Origin: Ricordea florida
Taxonomy: Eukaryota > Cnidaria > Anthozoa > Corallimorpharia > Ricordeidae
Direction: 5' to 3'
DNA: 64,000 nt
Assembly (NCBI GenBank): GCA_949710005.1
Contig: OX453275.1
Span: 21,826,691 to 21,890,690, forward strand
Shown: piece by piece, positions 44,799 through 56,361 of the stretch
How the letters are laid out: every line of letters starts with the position of its first letter
Position numbering within the stretch: the stretch's first letter is position 1
Made by a program: the position numbers and the translations under genes
Notes under the pieces: generated by a model
What the model was told of the DNA's origin: nothing
The model's input: the letters and a program-made list of their open reading frames with translations, nothing else
Databases searched by the model: none

Positions 44799-45203
44799 CA
44801 GGGGCACCCAACGAGAATATAGTTCAAAACCACTTAAACATAGCATTATTAAAGTGTTTTAGTATTTAAAAGGTAGACATAAGCATATTTTTATCCCCTA
44901 AAATTTTTTAATCTGTTCGGATTTCCTAGCTGAAAGTTTTGTGATCCGAAAATTATAGCGATCAAAACTTACCTTTTCGTAAATGTCAGCCAGAAAAAAA
45001 GGCTCCCGAAAACTCTAGGTGACCTTTTTACGTTAAAAATCCGTTAAAAATGGGCAATTATAATACCATTTTTTAGGTGTTCGAAAATCCTAGGAGAGGC
45101 AAACAAGCAAGAAATTTTTTTTAATTACAAATGTTCCGAAAATTCTAGATCTCAATCGTCGTCCGAACAGATATTTTCCGAAAATTGACTTTGGGTGCCC
45201 CTG
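44799..45203. mobile_element. 405-bp MITE with CAGGGGCACCCA ends
   Basis: The left end CAGGGGCACCCA and the right end TGGGTGCCCCTG are perfect complements, flanked by TTCTAA (44793-44798 and 45204-45209). The interior contains repeated TTTTCCGAAAAT/GTTCCGAAAATTCTAG words. CAGGG ends recall hAT elements, but the 6-bp duplication does not fit the usual 8. Confidence 0.85.
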
Positions 45204-47266
45204 TTCTAAGATTTTCGGAGCTAATTTCGCTGGAAATTTTGCCTAGTGTCAAAAAATTGGAATCTATCCCGACGAGGTTTAAGAAATGCAATACACCTCT
45301 TTTAACATCAGATAAAAATCTCGAGTTCATTTTGCAAAAATTCACTATTATCTAAAAGAGGAAAGCTGTAATTTCCTAAGAGATTCGTCATTGTCCTTTA
45401 CTCAGCTAACACTGTTATTTGAAGTTTCGTATTCTCATTATTACATGGAATCTAGAGCAATCAAACTGTTCCACAAAATTTATGACAGTTGAGACAAGTC
45501 AGTTTGACAACGAATCTTGGAAAGTTTTGGTTTCGTAATAAAGGTGCTTGTTCCTGATTAGGGCTCTGGGCAGTTGTTTTAAAATAGCCAAGGTTTTGCT
45601 GGGATTCAAATAACAACCCCAAAATGCTGTCGACTGTCAAATATTCATTCAGTAACCAAAACTATATGAAACGCTTGAAGCCATGGAGAGTTGAGCGATC
45701 AATTGGTCTGATCTCCTATTATTAGCAATTTCAACACAAAGGTCAAGAGATATTTCAACATAATTAAACAAAGTAGAAACTTTCCCACAAGAAACAAAAT
45801 TACACTGACAGAGAAAGAGCACTGTTAATTCGCCGTTTAACTTTTCTTACCTGTTTTTCACGTTTACTTTTTCAGCCCTTTCAATGATGAAAAATGTCAC
45901 TCAAGGAATGTCGTTGCGTGTCCGCTTGCTGAGCCGGGAGTAAGGCCTTGATGACTTCGATAACACTGACTGACGATACACAGCACCGTGTACGTGTTGG
46001 CTTGCCTACTATTGTTTAAATAAAGCTCCTAATTTCAATCATTCAGCTTTGCAAATTGTCAGCGCTATTGGCAGTTTATCTGGAGGCGCCAAGAAGACTG
46101 AAGACAGGACGTTTGGAAGGTTTTTGTGTACATGCCGTAGTTAAGCAGTGTTAAACCTTCGCTTGACGTACCTAGTAGACAAGCTTGCAGTATTAAACAG
46201 AAAACGTCAAGAAAATCTCATATTTGGAAATTAAACCCATTTTGCATTACGCAGAGTACAATCTCCCTGGAACGGTTTTGCTTTCTACTTAATGAGATAC
46301 ATTAGCAAACTTCCCAAAAGGGGTCTCTTTTCAGAGCGCGTTTCTTTAGTATGATTCGGGTTAATTTTGGATTTGTGGTCCGAGATCATTTATATCAAAG
46401 GAAGCGATGAATCCGGCTTGCCCAGATTGGATTAATCGGTTCCTCTGATGCTTTATGATCCGTATGATCACGGATCACAAATCCGTTGAATCCGGATCAT
46501 TCCAAAGGAGCGCTCCCTCACACAGTTATTCCATTCAATTGCAAGTCTTCAAATGATAAACACGTTGGTTTTTTTTTTCTCATGCCCAGAAAATCTTTTT
46601 CTTTTTCTCGTGAAAAGTAATCAGTGTGTAGAGACTTTCTCACGATTGTTCTTCGTGTCACGGTTCAAATGTTTTGTTTTTGCATATTTATTACAGCTGT
46701 AACCCCTCACAATGAAAGTCTAGTAGATCATGAAGGGCAAACATGTATCAACCCTAATTAAGCCCTGGAGTCAAGGTACAAATTATCCTTGGCGTTCCAC
46801 ATACATTTAATACAGCATTCACCAGGCGAGAAAAGGAAGGAATGTTCTCCTTCCTTTTTCCGCCCCAGCCTCTCCGCGTTTTCCCTCTCGCTCGCCCTTA
46901 CTAGCCATACTGGCCCGCTGTACTAACCGAAAGCTTGTAACAGGCTAGCACCAGCAAGGAGAATAGGAATACAAGCCCAGTTTTATCATAGAAGGACACA
47001 CCTTAAGAGAGAGTGTCAGCCGTTTATAAGTCTGAAGGACCTATGGATCAAAACATTAACTCACAGACTTTTTTAACCCAAAGTTTGAAAACGTGCAAAG
47101 CAATTAATTGCTTTAAATAGTATTTTTTTATAGTTTATAGTAGAAAATATGTTTTTTGTTGTTGTTGTTGTTGTTGTTGTTTTTTATTACTTCGCGAATA
47201 TAGTCTAATTTTACTTGTGGCTTTTTCATTTTAGATGCGATTTTATTAATCCGCTAATCTAGATAT
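45204..47266. other. Non-coding stretch, nothing recognised
   Basis: No supported gene. Contains a diffuse palindromic stretch with ATCCGGATCAT and GATCCGTATGATCACGGATC words at about 46400-46500 and a (TTG)n tract near 47156-47180. Confidence 0.5.
47156..47180. repeat. (TTG)n microsatellite
   Basis: Eight to nine TTG units between T-runs. Confidence 0.9.
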
Positions 47267-47536
47267 CCAGACATAACTAATCGATGACATCAATGAAATC
47301 AATGAGTAATCAATAGGTAATCGATAGGTAATCAGTTGATTAGTCATCGATTATTGCCTATGATCAAGGAGTAATCGATGAGTAATCGATAGGCCACAAA
47401 ATGTTTGGGCTTCGATTACTCATCGATGACTCATTGATCATCGCCAACTTGAATCATTGACTAATCAACTGAGTTACTCATTGATTACTCACTGATTACC
47501 AACTGATATAATTGATCATCGATTAGTTTTGTCTGG
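47267..47536. mobile_element. ATCGAT-rich foldback element, copy 1
   Basis: A 270-bp self-complementary unit from CCAGACATAACTAATCGATG to CATCGATTAGTTTTGTCTGG. The interior is a chain of GAGTAATCGAT/ATCGATTACTC words with AGGCCACAAAATGTTTGG at the centre. AGATAT flanks both sides (47261-47266, 47537-47542), a likely 6-bp target duplication. Related copies lie at 48389-48655 and 56115-56361. Confidence 0.85.
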
Positions 47537-47603
47537 AGATATTTATTTTTAAGATTTTTGCAGTATAATCCCTTGAGAGCTCGCACCTGTACGTCGCCCA
47601 GCA

Positions 47604-47906
47604 GGTCGCCCCAAGCTGCGATACAAGGATGTCTGCAAGTCGACCATGAAAGACCACGCAATTGACCCGGCCTCATAGGAAACCCCATCAGACCGAAGCG
47701 CGTGGAAATCGGCCATCCACAAAGGCGCTGCCAAGCAAGAACACGACTTGGTATCAGGCTGGGAAGAGAGACGCCGACGCCGGCATGACCCTGTCCCTGC
47801 TACAGCCGACAGCTACCCGTGCCTCTACTGTGCCCGACCGTCCAAGGCCAACATTGGTCGCGCGAGCCATGAGTGGAGGCGTAGCGCAAGATCCGCTCAC
47901 AACTGA
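47604..47906 (+). pseudogene. LINE ORF2 C-terminal fragment
   Basis: Translated in one frame it reads GRPKLRYKDVCKSTMKDHAI, then DPAS, an in-frame TAG (47676-47678), ETPSDRSAWKSAIHKGAAKQ, EERRRRRHD and a CLYCARPSKANIGRASHE finger-like end before TGA at 47904. G-R-P-K-x-R-Y-K-D-V-C-K and the following W-x-x-x-x-x-D-R-x-x-W segment are typical of the C-terminus of endonuclease/RT retrotransposons. The TAG falls where Trp is usual. GC content is clearly higher than the flanks. A GA microsatellite at its 3' end may be its degenerated tail. Confidence 0.75.
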
Positions 47907-47914
47907 CGCAAAAG

Positions 47915-47918
<4 letters not shown>

Positions 47919-47991
<73 letters not shown>
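47919..47991. repeat. (GA)n microsatellite
   Basis: About 36 uninterrupted GA dinucleotides directly after the LINE fragment. Confidence 0.95.
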
Positions 47992-47993
<2 letters not shown>

Positions 47994-48388
47994 CCCTTGA
48001 AGGGATCAGTTGAGGGTTTTAATATGTTTTTCTACTACAATACTAACTTTTGGATTTATATGCGGTGTTTATCAAGAGCCTATTACAAGGAGCGTTCCTT
48101 TCCTTGTCACGCTTTTGCCCCAAATAGAGTGACAGATGATGCTCTTTTAGGGACCTGTTACGTCGCAATGATAACGGGATCCATCCTTGTAACAACCGAC
48201 TTATCACACTGTGACACAGATAACTTTCCGATTCAGAGGAATGCTCACATTTTTAGGTCGTTCTTGGGAGGATTTGCCTGAGTGTTGAGAGAAGAATGAG
48301 TTTCCAAAATTGCGACACCATACGATAAGTAAGAACTTCTGCCCCTACGGTAATGGGTTAGCTTCGGGTAATGGGCTCCTGTATATAT
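47992..48388. other. Non-coding stretch between repeats
   Basis: About 400 bp with no recognised gene or repeat. An open frame here has no family motif. Confidence 0.5.
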
Positions 48389-48655
48389 CCAGACGTAAAA
48401 AATCGCTGACATCAATGAAATTAATTCAGTAAACAATAGGTAATCGATGGTTAATCAAATGATTAGTCTTTGATCATATTCGATAATCAATGAGTAATCG
48501 ATCAATAATTGATAGCCTTCAAAATTTTGGGTTATCTATTAGTCATCGACTAACCACTAATTATCGCTAACAATCATCAACTAATCAGTTGATTACTCAG
48601 TGATTACCCATTGGTTGCTCATTGATATCATTAATAATTGATTAATTGCGTCAGG
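48389..48655. mobile_element. ATCGAT-rich foldback element, copy 2
   Basis: Starts CCAGACGTAAAAAATCGCTG and ends ATTGATTAATTGCGTCAGG. It has the same layout as copy 1 but is more diverged. No clear flanking duplication. Confidence 0.75.
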
Positions 48656-48961
48656 ATTTTAACTATTTACTCAGGGGAGCCGGCTTGATTACACACTAAT
48701 TCTTTCCATTAAGAAAACCGCGAAAGTGCTTTTTTAGATACTGTTTGTTTCTTAAGAAAATGGCTGGTATCATACCTGCCACGGATAGTCATTCAAAGCC
48801 TAACAGATGGCATGGAATCCGTTTTCAGTGTTTCTGTAGTCCACGTCCCGCTGTACTTAAACCATTCCTGTATCCACGATGTTTGATGCACATGATACTA
48901 TGAAAGGCGAATCCAGGTATCAACATTGGTTGAGGGGGCCCAATAAGAGAGAAAAAAAAGT
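48656..48961. other. Non-coding stretch, nothing recognised
   Basis: About 300 bp without a supported feature. Confidence 0.5.
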
Positions 48962-49695
48962 AAAAGGAGAAGTAGGGTCGAAAATGGCACATTGTTTTCC
49001 TTTAGCCAACAGAAAGTTTACACATAGATAGATCAATGTGCGAAATCTCAGCCTTCAAAGTGCTTCCAAACCGTGTGAAATTCCTGTCCACACTCGCACT
49101 AAAATCGACACAGAACGCCGCCATCTTGAAGTAAATTAGCAGCCTAGCGATGTATGCGTGACGTCAAAGAGCTCTTACCCCGATTGCTGATAGAAATGGC
49201 GGCTGTGGAGTGTTACTATTGCTTTGAGCCAGAACGTGCTCTAGATGAGAACCGCGTCTGATCACGACAACGATGAGTCTGAAAGACTCAGTAAATCCAA
49301 CTGGTGTACTTACGGATGTTATGATTTAAAGAGAGACTGCAAGAGAGTGTATCTGCTGTCTCGAAGAGCAGGAATCGGAAAACAAGTTTACGGACGGTAT
49401 TCCCTTTAATGAGCTTTAAATTCTTTGCTCTTCCAGTAGGTGCAATCCAGCATGGAACAAGGCATGAGCTTTCGACTTTTTGAAATTTAAGCTAAGCCGA
49501 AAAGTCCTGTAAAGAATCAAGCCTTTCGTATCGGATTAAGGTAATAAACTTACTATGTATTACTTTACTTGTCATATTTATTCTTCTAGTGTTATTGTAT
49601 TTGCTACGCTCGGCCTTCGGCCTCGCTTCGCGAGGAATTACCTTTCCGTTGGCTAAAAGAAAACAATGTGCCATTTTCGACCCTACTTCTCCTTT
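48962..49695. mobile_element. Candidate element with ~54-bp inverted repeats
   Basis: AAAGGAGAAGTAGGGTCGAA through ATTGTTTTCCTTTAGCCAAC (48962-49016) is mirrored by GTTGGCTAAAAGAAAACAAT through TTCGACCCTACTTCTCCTTT (49642-49695). The 625-bp interior has no clear ORF, though NWCTYGCYDLKRDC can be read near 49300. No target duplication was found. Confidence 0.65.
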
Positions 49696-50135
49696 AAGCT
49701 GTTGTTTGGTCGAAAACAACTTATTTCATGAAGTGGGCCGCGGACATTCGGCTATTTGGGCAGGATTGTACTTATATTCAACCAACAACACTCTTCCACT
49801 TTCTTTATTTTTCGTTATTTTTGACCCTAGCCGACCAATCTAGTGGGAACAGAGCTGCCGTAGATGGACGAGTTCGATGAAACTACGCATGAACGAGAAT
49901 ATTATTTTAATCACAGTTGTATCATAATGCGCATGAGCAGAACGTCAGATTAACACATTTATTTTGCAGGCTACCAGTGGGATTGCCTCCAGTTACTGAG
50001 TCTGTATCAGAGGCCCGTTAGTCGAACTTAACGGGCCCGAAGCTCCATTTTTAAGTCGATATTGATCGATTGTTTGTGTAGTTCTTAACTGACAAACCAA
50101 CCCAACGTAACTTAAAATGAACAAATTTGTAATTC
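49696..50135. other. Non-coding stretch, nothing recognised
   Basis: No gene. A small GTTCGACTAACGGGC-type palindrome (GCCCGTTAGTCGAACTTAAC then GGGC) lies near 50012-50037. Confidence 0.5.
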
Positions 50136-50240
50136 GGGTAGTGAATCATGTAAGCCTTTACAAAATATCCCGAGATCTTCTGATTACCCCCTCGAGGAGG
50201 TCTCGGGATATTTTGTAAAGGTTTACATGATTCACTACCC
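50136..50240. mobile_element. Foldback MITE, 105 bp
   Basis: GGGTAGTGAATCATGTAAGC at 50136 pairs with GTTTACATGATTCACTACCC ending at 50240. Arms continue through CTTTACAAAATATCCCGAGA. Confidence 0.9.
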
Positions 50241-50902
50241 TAAATACAAAATAGCTTTCCAGGCCCCTACACGTACAGGGCCTTTCGAGAAAAGAGCCCC
50301 TCTCCCTCATATGGTTTGGGGAACACGTAATGCAGCCTATGGTATCGCTTTAATAATTTTCTTCCTCCAAGGAAGGAAAAAAAAGGATCTCAAGCACAAG
50401 GAACAATGTTTTTGTTATAATTAACATTTCACGAGTAACAGTTTCTACAAAGAAAGAGAGGGCTCGGTTTTCTCATCAAGGAAGAAAAATTCTCGCAAAT
50501 ATGCCAACGTGATTTCGATTTCTCTATGCGATCAGTTTTAATTCTATATTACTCGCAATGTTAATCCACGGTTATGAATCTCAGTCGCATGGAAACGTAT
50601 TTCGCTATGATAAGCACCGCGTGAGTCTGAATGCTGGTTTGAAAAAAATTAATTTCTACGCAAATTAGGTTTTCAGCGATATTTACGAATATGCAAAATT
50701 TGTCACTGAAGACAGCTTGCGACATTTCCATCCTCGATCGCGCTTCAAGGTAAATAGCCATCTGATCCGGCTTCCTCCAGTTGGGATTCTTAGCAAAGGT
50801 TTAGAATGCACGGCCCCCATAAACGATTTCTAGCTTTAGTCACCATTAATTCTTTACTTTTTACTTGATCACGTGTTAACTGAACTATGCCGAGATTAAT
50901 TA
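50241..50902. other. Non-coding stretch with small repeat fragments
   Basis: A fragment of the second SINE family (CCAGTTGGGATTCTTAGCAA) lies at 50770-50803. Sequence around 50560-50620 (ATGAATCTCAGTCGCATGGA) is a diverged relative of 51470-51540 and 54475-54545. Confidence 0.55.
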
Positions 50903-51051
50903 GCAATTAATGAATGAGGCTGAGTAGGATATGAAGAATTAAGCGGATCGAGGAAGGTGTTATCCACAGAGGCCGTAGGCCGAGGTGGATAACACCCTTC
51001 CGAGATCCGCTTAATTCTTAATATCCTACGAAAGCCGAATTCATTAATTGC
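50903..51051. mobile_element. Foldback MITE, 149 bp
   Basis: GCAATTAATGAATGAGGCTG at 50903 pairs with GAAAGCCGAATTCATTAATT then GC ending at 51051. Inner arms are AAGAATTAAGCGGATC and GATCCGCTTAATTCTTAA, with GGTGTTATCCAC/GTGGATAACACC at the centre. Confidence 0.9.
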
Positions 51052-51439
51052 TTTATTATTTATCAAAATATTTTCAAACACTTAAAGGAGAAAATGAGCT
51101 TCATTTTCACAAATTTCACACCCACCAGCAATATAACAAAACAACAAAATAACACAAGCTCGTCCCCAGGTCTTCTCGGTTAACGGTGCATTAACCTGCG
51201 AAAACGCTGCATTTTTGACGTCATTTCCTTGTTTAAGTCAAAATTCTTCCAGATTTGGTCATCAGCAACTGGTTATGGTGAATTAAACGTGTTCTTTTAG
51301 CCAATCAGAATCGGGGAAATATTTTAAATGAATAATAAAAGCGGTTTGTTGAGGGCTTCGTGTCGGGTCAAGTATCCCTAGTAAACTCAATATCCTCGAT
51401 ATCGATAGGTCAGTTATATCAGGAATAACTTCTAAAACT

Positions 51440-52381
51440 TCAGAGCAACGCTTTTTAACGTAGTAGAATCTATGAATTTATTCCGACTGTTTCTGTGGAT
51501 CTCGAGCGCATGGAAAAATATTTCGACATGATTACCATCTTGCGAGTGAAACCGATTTAAAAATTGCATAGAGGAAACGAAATCACTTTTGCTTATTTGC
51601 GAGAACTATTTTCACTGAGAAATCCTTGCCCTCTATAGCTCTGCAGAAACTGTCGTTTTATTGTTGTGTAGAAATTGTTCCGTGACTTAAGATGTTTGTG
51701 ATCTGACATGTTTGTATGATGGTACCGTTGCCATTATCACCAATTGATCCTCACACACAGAGAAGTATAAATATTCAGCAGCGTTTTTCTGTAGGGTTCA
51801 CCTTGGTGTAAAAACCTGTAAAGTTTTTCTTTTTTTTTTTACTATTATTTTCTTAGTCTCTATTGTTTTGTCTCCTTTGTTTTACGTTACTCGTGAACGT
51901 AACAGGTTTTTACACCGAGGATTGGCCCTTCTGTGTTGATTTTGTCTGATAGTATAGATTTAAATGGTGGGGATTAGTGGAGGGTAGATTGAAAAAAAAT
52001 AATCTGCATCACGGTCGTAAACAGAGGAAATCAAAATACCGGGCAGCAAGATCTTGAAGTTTCCAAAGCTATTCGGATTGAAGATAGCTTAATAACGAAA
52101 AAGCATAGCTTATATTATAGTTATTTATACGATTACGATTACGATTGGAACAGTTTGGAAAAGAGTACCGCCTCGCATTTGGACCATTAATGAATGTTCA
52201 TAAACTAATACTGTTGTGTACTGAGATTTTAGACTACGCAGTGAATGAAGGGCTTGGGAGAGGCTTATTACAGAGTTTCAGGTATACCACACGGGTTTAG
52301 TTCTTGTATTAATTCTCCTGAGAAGTGAACAAATTATTTCGTACGCGGTCTACCAGCCAGTTACTAATAATTAGTTGTTAC
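51440..52381 (+). repeat. Left copy of a LINE-associated repeat plus small inverted repeat
   Basis: TTTAACGTAGTAGAATCTAT to TACCATCTTGCGAG (51453-51545) matches 54462-54545, and GATAGTATAGATTTAAATGG (about 51948) matches GATAGTAAAGATTTAAATG at about 55934. The two copies thus bracket the LTR-element fragment, and this copy is about 1 kb shorter between the anchors. CCTTGGTGTAAAAACCTGT at about 51802 is the complement of ACAGGTTTTTACACCGAGG ending about 51923. No ORF survives. Confidence 0.55.
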
Positions 52382-52520
52382 TGTAACACTCCAAAAATGA
52401 TAGACTCAAGCTCGATGTACACTCAAAAGCACATGGTTTAATTCTCACACATACTTCATGCAAGTCACACTAAATATATCATCTAACAACTAATTTGTGT
52501 AAGTCGCATAGGATATAACA
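52382..52520 (-). repeat. Short 3' LTR of a Ty3/gypsy-like element
   Basis: On the - strand it begins TGTTATATCC and ends GAGTGTTACA, about 139 bp, with TG..CA ends. It is preceded by the polypurine tract AGTAAAAAGGGGGAGA. The opposite LTR is missing because the element is truncated. It may supply a poly(A) site. Confidence 0.75.
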
Positions 52521-52790
52521 TCTCCCCCTTTTTACTGTTGTCTACAAAGTCCACATACAATAAAAGAAGAACACAGGATGGCAAAATCCAATTCAATGCT
52601 CTGGAGTCTTTAAATCAATCAGAACCAAAGCCTTTGAGACCTAATGTGATTAATTAATGTTTAAAACTAGTAGGTCAGTAGGTTAGTATGCTCATAACAA
52701 AAATCAAAGTTTATCTAATTAATACTGCAGTTCAACTCAATTGCATATTCTTAATGCTTCTAGTGTCTGATCAAAATTAATGAAAACATG

Positions 52791-54462
52791 TCATGTGACG
52801 TAATCAGTCAAATAAGCAGGTCGACGTCGCTCTCGTCTAGGCCTAGATGACTGTACTCTGGGAGTAGGAGAGCTGGAAGTAGAACCTTCTGTCTGAACTG
52901 TAGGAAGCTCTTCCAACTGTTGGTTGGTATGCCCTGATGATCCGTTTGCAACAGTCTCTTCAGAAGAATCACTTTGTTCAGGGATGGCTTGGACTGGACT
53001 GCTGGACTGGACTGGACTGGCAGCATTCATAAGTAGTGTTTCTCTCCAATCCTCACTATCTCCTCTTTTGGCACCTTCCTCAAACATGATAGCATTAGCC
53101 AATTTAAACTGGCTTGAATCTCGGTTTATCTCACGACCATCTGTAACTCGCCTTGCTGTGATTGTAGAACCACTAATTCTGATAACCGTGTAGAAAATAG
53201 GCTCATAGGCGGTCGACCATTTATTCACTTTCTTTTGTCTAAGTAGGACATAGTCTCCCACACAGAAGTTGTGTTCTTTGATATTCACGCCATCGCGTCT
53301 CATCTTCTCCTTATATACTTGGTCTTTCTCATCAATCAGCTCATCCTGCTGACTTCTTTCTCTTGGTACTGTGTGATCAAGTTTCGTCCTAATAGGCCTA
53401 TTCGACATAGCTTGGTATGGAGTAACCCCAGTGGCAGGGTGAGGTGTGTCCCTATATGCCATCAGCATGTCACTGACAGCCATATTCCGGTCAAGTCCAG
53501 TTTTTCCCTGGAGATGGGCGATTTGTTCCGTCTTGTTTAACAGTTGCATGAACCGTTCCACCTGGCCGTTGGCTCGGGGGTGTTCTGGTGTTACACGATG
53601 ATGGTTGAAACCCTCTTCTTTTGCAAAGGTTTCAAACTCTTTCGAATTAAATGGCGGTCCATTGTCAGACTGCACTCGTTTGGGTACACCGTGATAAGCA
53701 AACATTTTCTTCAACTTCTCTTTAGTTGGCTTCACTGCTGTTGAAGACACCACCTTTACTTCCGGGTATCGGGTTCTTTGATCTATTGCTACCAAGTTGT
53801 AGTGACCGTCTGGGTAAGGTCCTCCGAAATCGATTGAAATCTCTTCCCAAGGTTCCTTCGGGATCACCGATGGTTTGATAGGTTCTTGTCTGCGATTTTT
53901 GGTAGTAACTTGACAGTCAAAACAATGGCCTATCATTTGGTCAATCATCGCATTCATGCCAGGGAACCAATACTTAGCCCTAAGCATCTGTTTCGTCTTG
54001 GTTGTTCCCAGGTGTCCCAGCTTGTGGGCTGATTTGATGACTTTCTGCTGTAACTCCATTGGTAAAACAATTCTTTCCATTCTGAATATCAGACCTTGTG
54101 CTTCGTAAATTTCGTCCTTAATCGGGTAGAATGGTGCCAGGTCAGCATCCTTCTTGCTGGTCTCCCAATTACCTTTCCTGATAGTTTGGCTCAGTTTCTG
54201 CAAAGCTCTATCCCGATGTGTTTCCTCTCTAATTCTGTCCAGCACCACTGCATGCTCCGTTTCAATACTTGCCTTCAAAATCTTCTCAGTGTCATTGTTT
54301 CCAACAACTGGTAATGGGTGCCTTGACAAAAAATCTAGAGGGTCAGCCTCATCTTTACCAGGCTCATATTTCATTTCGAAATCCACATCCTGCATGTCCA
54401 TCACCCATTTCTCGATTCGAGGAGGAAGCTTTGCCGTTGGCTTATTAAACAATGGTTTTTTT
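52791..54462 (-). pseudogene. Ty3/gypsy pol 3' half with intact integrase
   Basis: The recognisable protein starts in the last part of RNase H (PLFNKPTAKLPPRIEKWVMD, then EPGKDEADPLDFLSRHPLP). It runs through the integrase HHCC finger (HKLGHLG ... HCFDCQ) and DDE core: SIDFGGP (Asp), VQSDNGPPF (Asp) and HPRANGQVERF (Glu). A GDYVLLRQKKVNKWSTAYEP chromatin/target-binding-like module and a Ser/Pro-rich tail ending RRPAYLTDYVT follow. Protease, RT and most of RNase H are gone. The frame stays open another 64 codons to 54653, but those residues derive from the neighbouring repeat. The integrase is uninterrupted, yet with no 5' LTR the element cannot move on its own. Confidence 0.85.
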
Positions 54463-54477
54463 AACGTCGTATAATCT

Positions 54478-56070
54478 ATGAATTTATTCACTGTTTCTAT
54501 GGATCTCGAGCGCATGGAAAAATATTTCGCTCTAATTACCATCTTGCAAGTAAAGCCAAACAATAACGATATTCGACGTAAAATGGTAGATGGACAAGAG
54601 ATAAAATTATGGCTTTTTGCTGAGAATTTGACAGGTTTTGTGAAGAATGACAAATCTTTTAAAAAATTGTCTCTCTCTTTAGGAAATGCTCTGGTCTCAC
54701 CGACTATTAACTATGATACTGATTGAAGTCGGAAACATTGTTGCTGGGATATTCTTCCTTTAATCCCCCCAACCTCAGTAAACCAGACTCTCTTTTAAGG
54801 ACATAAATCAGGGGCGCATCTAGGAGGGGGGGGATTAGGTGGCTAGCCCCCCCCCCCCCATTACAACATCCCAGAAAAAATAAATAAAATTGAATAAATA
54901 AAACAAAACAATAAGATAATTATAAGAAAAAAAAAATAAAAATAATAATACAAACTAGAAGTACGTCCGAAATACGTCCGGTGCCATTTGTACCTGGGTA
55001 TTCTTTTTTAAATTGACTACCTTGGAAATTTATTAATTTTAAACTATGCAAATCTGTAATTTCAAGAGGCTTGGTAGTCAAATTTGTTCGTCTGACGTAA
55101 ACATGCATAATAAGGACTATTGCAACGTTTTGGGAGTAGCCGTTGTAAAAATTTAAACCTAACATTTCCTTTGGTGGCCGATTGATATCAGCCACCCCCC
55201 TTCAAAAAAAATCCTGGATCCGCCCCTGTAAAGATAAAAGAATCTGTAAGATTTCTGGGATGTACTTCACGCTCGATCGTCATCTCATTCGCAAACGTAA
55301 TTTCGACGAACATACCAAATCCATTAAGAAGAAGTTGAAAATTTGGAAATCGGGAGGGATCTAACTATATTATTGGTAAAATTGAAATTATTAAAACCTT
55401 CACTATCCCTATTTTCTTATATCGTTCTAGTTTGATTTGTATAGACAAGGAATTTTTTAAGGAAATTAACAAAATAATATTTAATTTTATTTGGAGAGGC
55501 ATAGACAAAGTGAAACGTCGTGTACTCACTACTGAGCGATATTGAAGACGGTGGTTTGAAAGCTCCACACTTGGATTCTATTATTAAAACTCAAAGAATA
55601 CTTTGTTGTAAAGAGCTTGCGAGTGACGATCTTATTAGTTAAAAAGCTATTCTTCTTCACTACCTAAAACCGGTTGGTCGCAAATTTATTCTCAGTTTGC
55701 AACCTTGATGTAAAAATGCTGCCCATCAAGCTTCCGTCCTTCCACAAGGAATATTTCCAAGAGATCTCAAAATGTTCTGCAGCAAATAAAGCTCATCCTA
55801 GCCTTGTCCATGGTTCGGATATCTCAGGGATAGTCTTATGGAACAATAGATGTATCTCAATTGGAGGCAAAACTGTTTGCATCAAAGAAAAGGTAGAGAA
55901 AAGAATTATGAGAATACATGACTATCTTGGCTGATAGTAAAGATTTAAATGAATGGGGAGGGGTGCAGTGTAGATCAAAGATAAGCACTTTGTTCACTTT
56001 GCAACATCTGAAGAAATCATCTGCATCATGGTTTTAAACAGCGGAAATTAAAAAGGAATAAAATAAAAAG
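54478..56070 (+). pseudogene. Tx1/L1-like LINE ORF2 remnant
   Basis: Several frames preserve ORF2 pieces in order. Near 54590 is MVDGQEIKLWLFAENLTGFV, where the RT catalytic F/Y-A-D-D has become FAEN. Near 55230 is VKIKESVRFLGMYFT, and then KSIKKKLKIWKSGGI. Near 55660 are KPVGRKFI and VKMLPIKLPSFHKEYFQE. Near 55830 is VLWNNRCISIGGKTV, then RIHDYLG. This order matches Tx1-type coral LINEs from memory. Frameshifts, the motif loss and a MITE insertion at 54809 make it defunct. Confidence 0.7.
54809..55228. mobile_element. 420-bp MITE inserted in the Tx1-like LINE
   Basis: The left end CAGGGGCGCATCTAGGAGGG and the right end TCCTGGATCCGCCCCTG are near complements, with G-run and C-run just inside. 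It interrupts the LINE coding sequence between the mutated RT motif and VKIKESVRFLG, so it is younger than the LINE. Its interior is AT-rich. Confidence 0.75.
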
Positions 56071-56114
56071 CAAAAATTGCTGGGAAATTGTATAGAATAT
56101 GCTGTATTATAATA

Positions 56115-56361
56115 CCTGTGTAATCAATAACCAATCGATGGATAATCAATAGATAATCGAGGAATCGATCGCTTCATTAATTTTACCGGTCGATGTAATC
56201 GACAGGTGCATCGGTGAGTAATCGATAGGCCACAAAATGTTTGGTCATCGCTTAGTCATTGATTTCCAATTAATTATCGCAAATAATCAATGACTAATTA
56301 CTCAATGATTACCCATCGATTACTCATTGATGTCATTTCTCATCGAATTGTTTACGACTGG
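56115..56361. mobile_element. ATCGAT-rich foldback element, copy 3
   Basis: From CCTGTGTAATCAATAACCAA to TTGTTTACGACTGG. It shares the centre AGGCCACAAAATGTTTGG and the orientation of copy 1. It ends 150 bp upstream of the first iRhom start codon, so it lies in the likely promoter region. Confidence 0.8.

Noticed and set aside
47662-48000. 112-codon frame ending in Arg-Glu repeats
   Set aside because: It is a shifted frame of the LINE C-terminus fragment running into the GA microsatellite.
54463-54653. N-terminal 64 codons of the gypsy frame as part of pol
   Set aside because: They do not resemble RNase H and correspond to repeat sequence duplicated at 51460.
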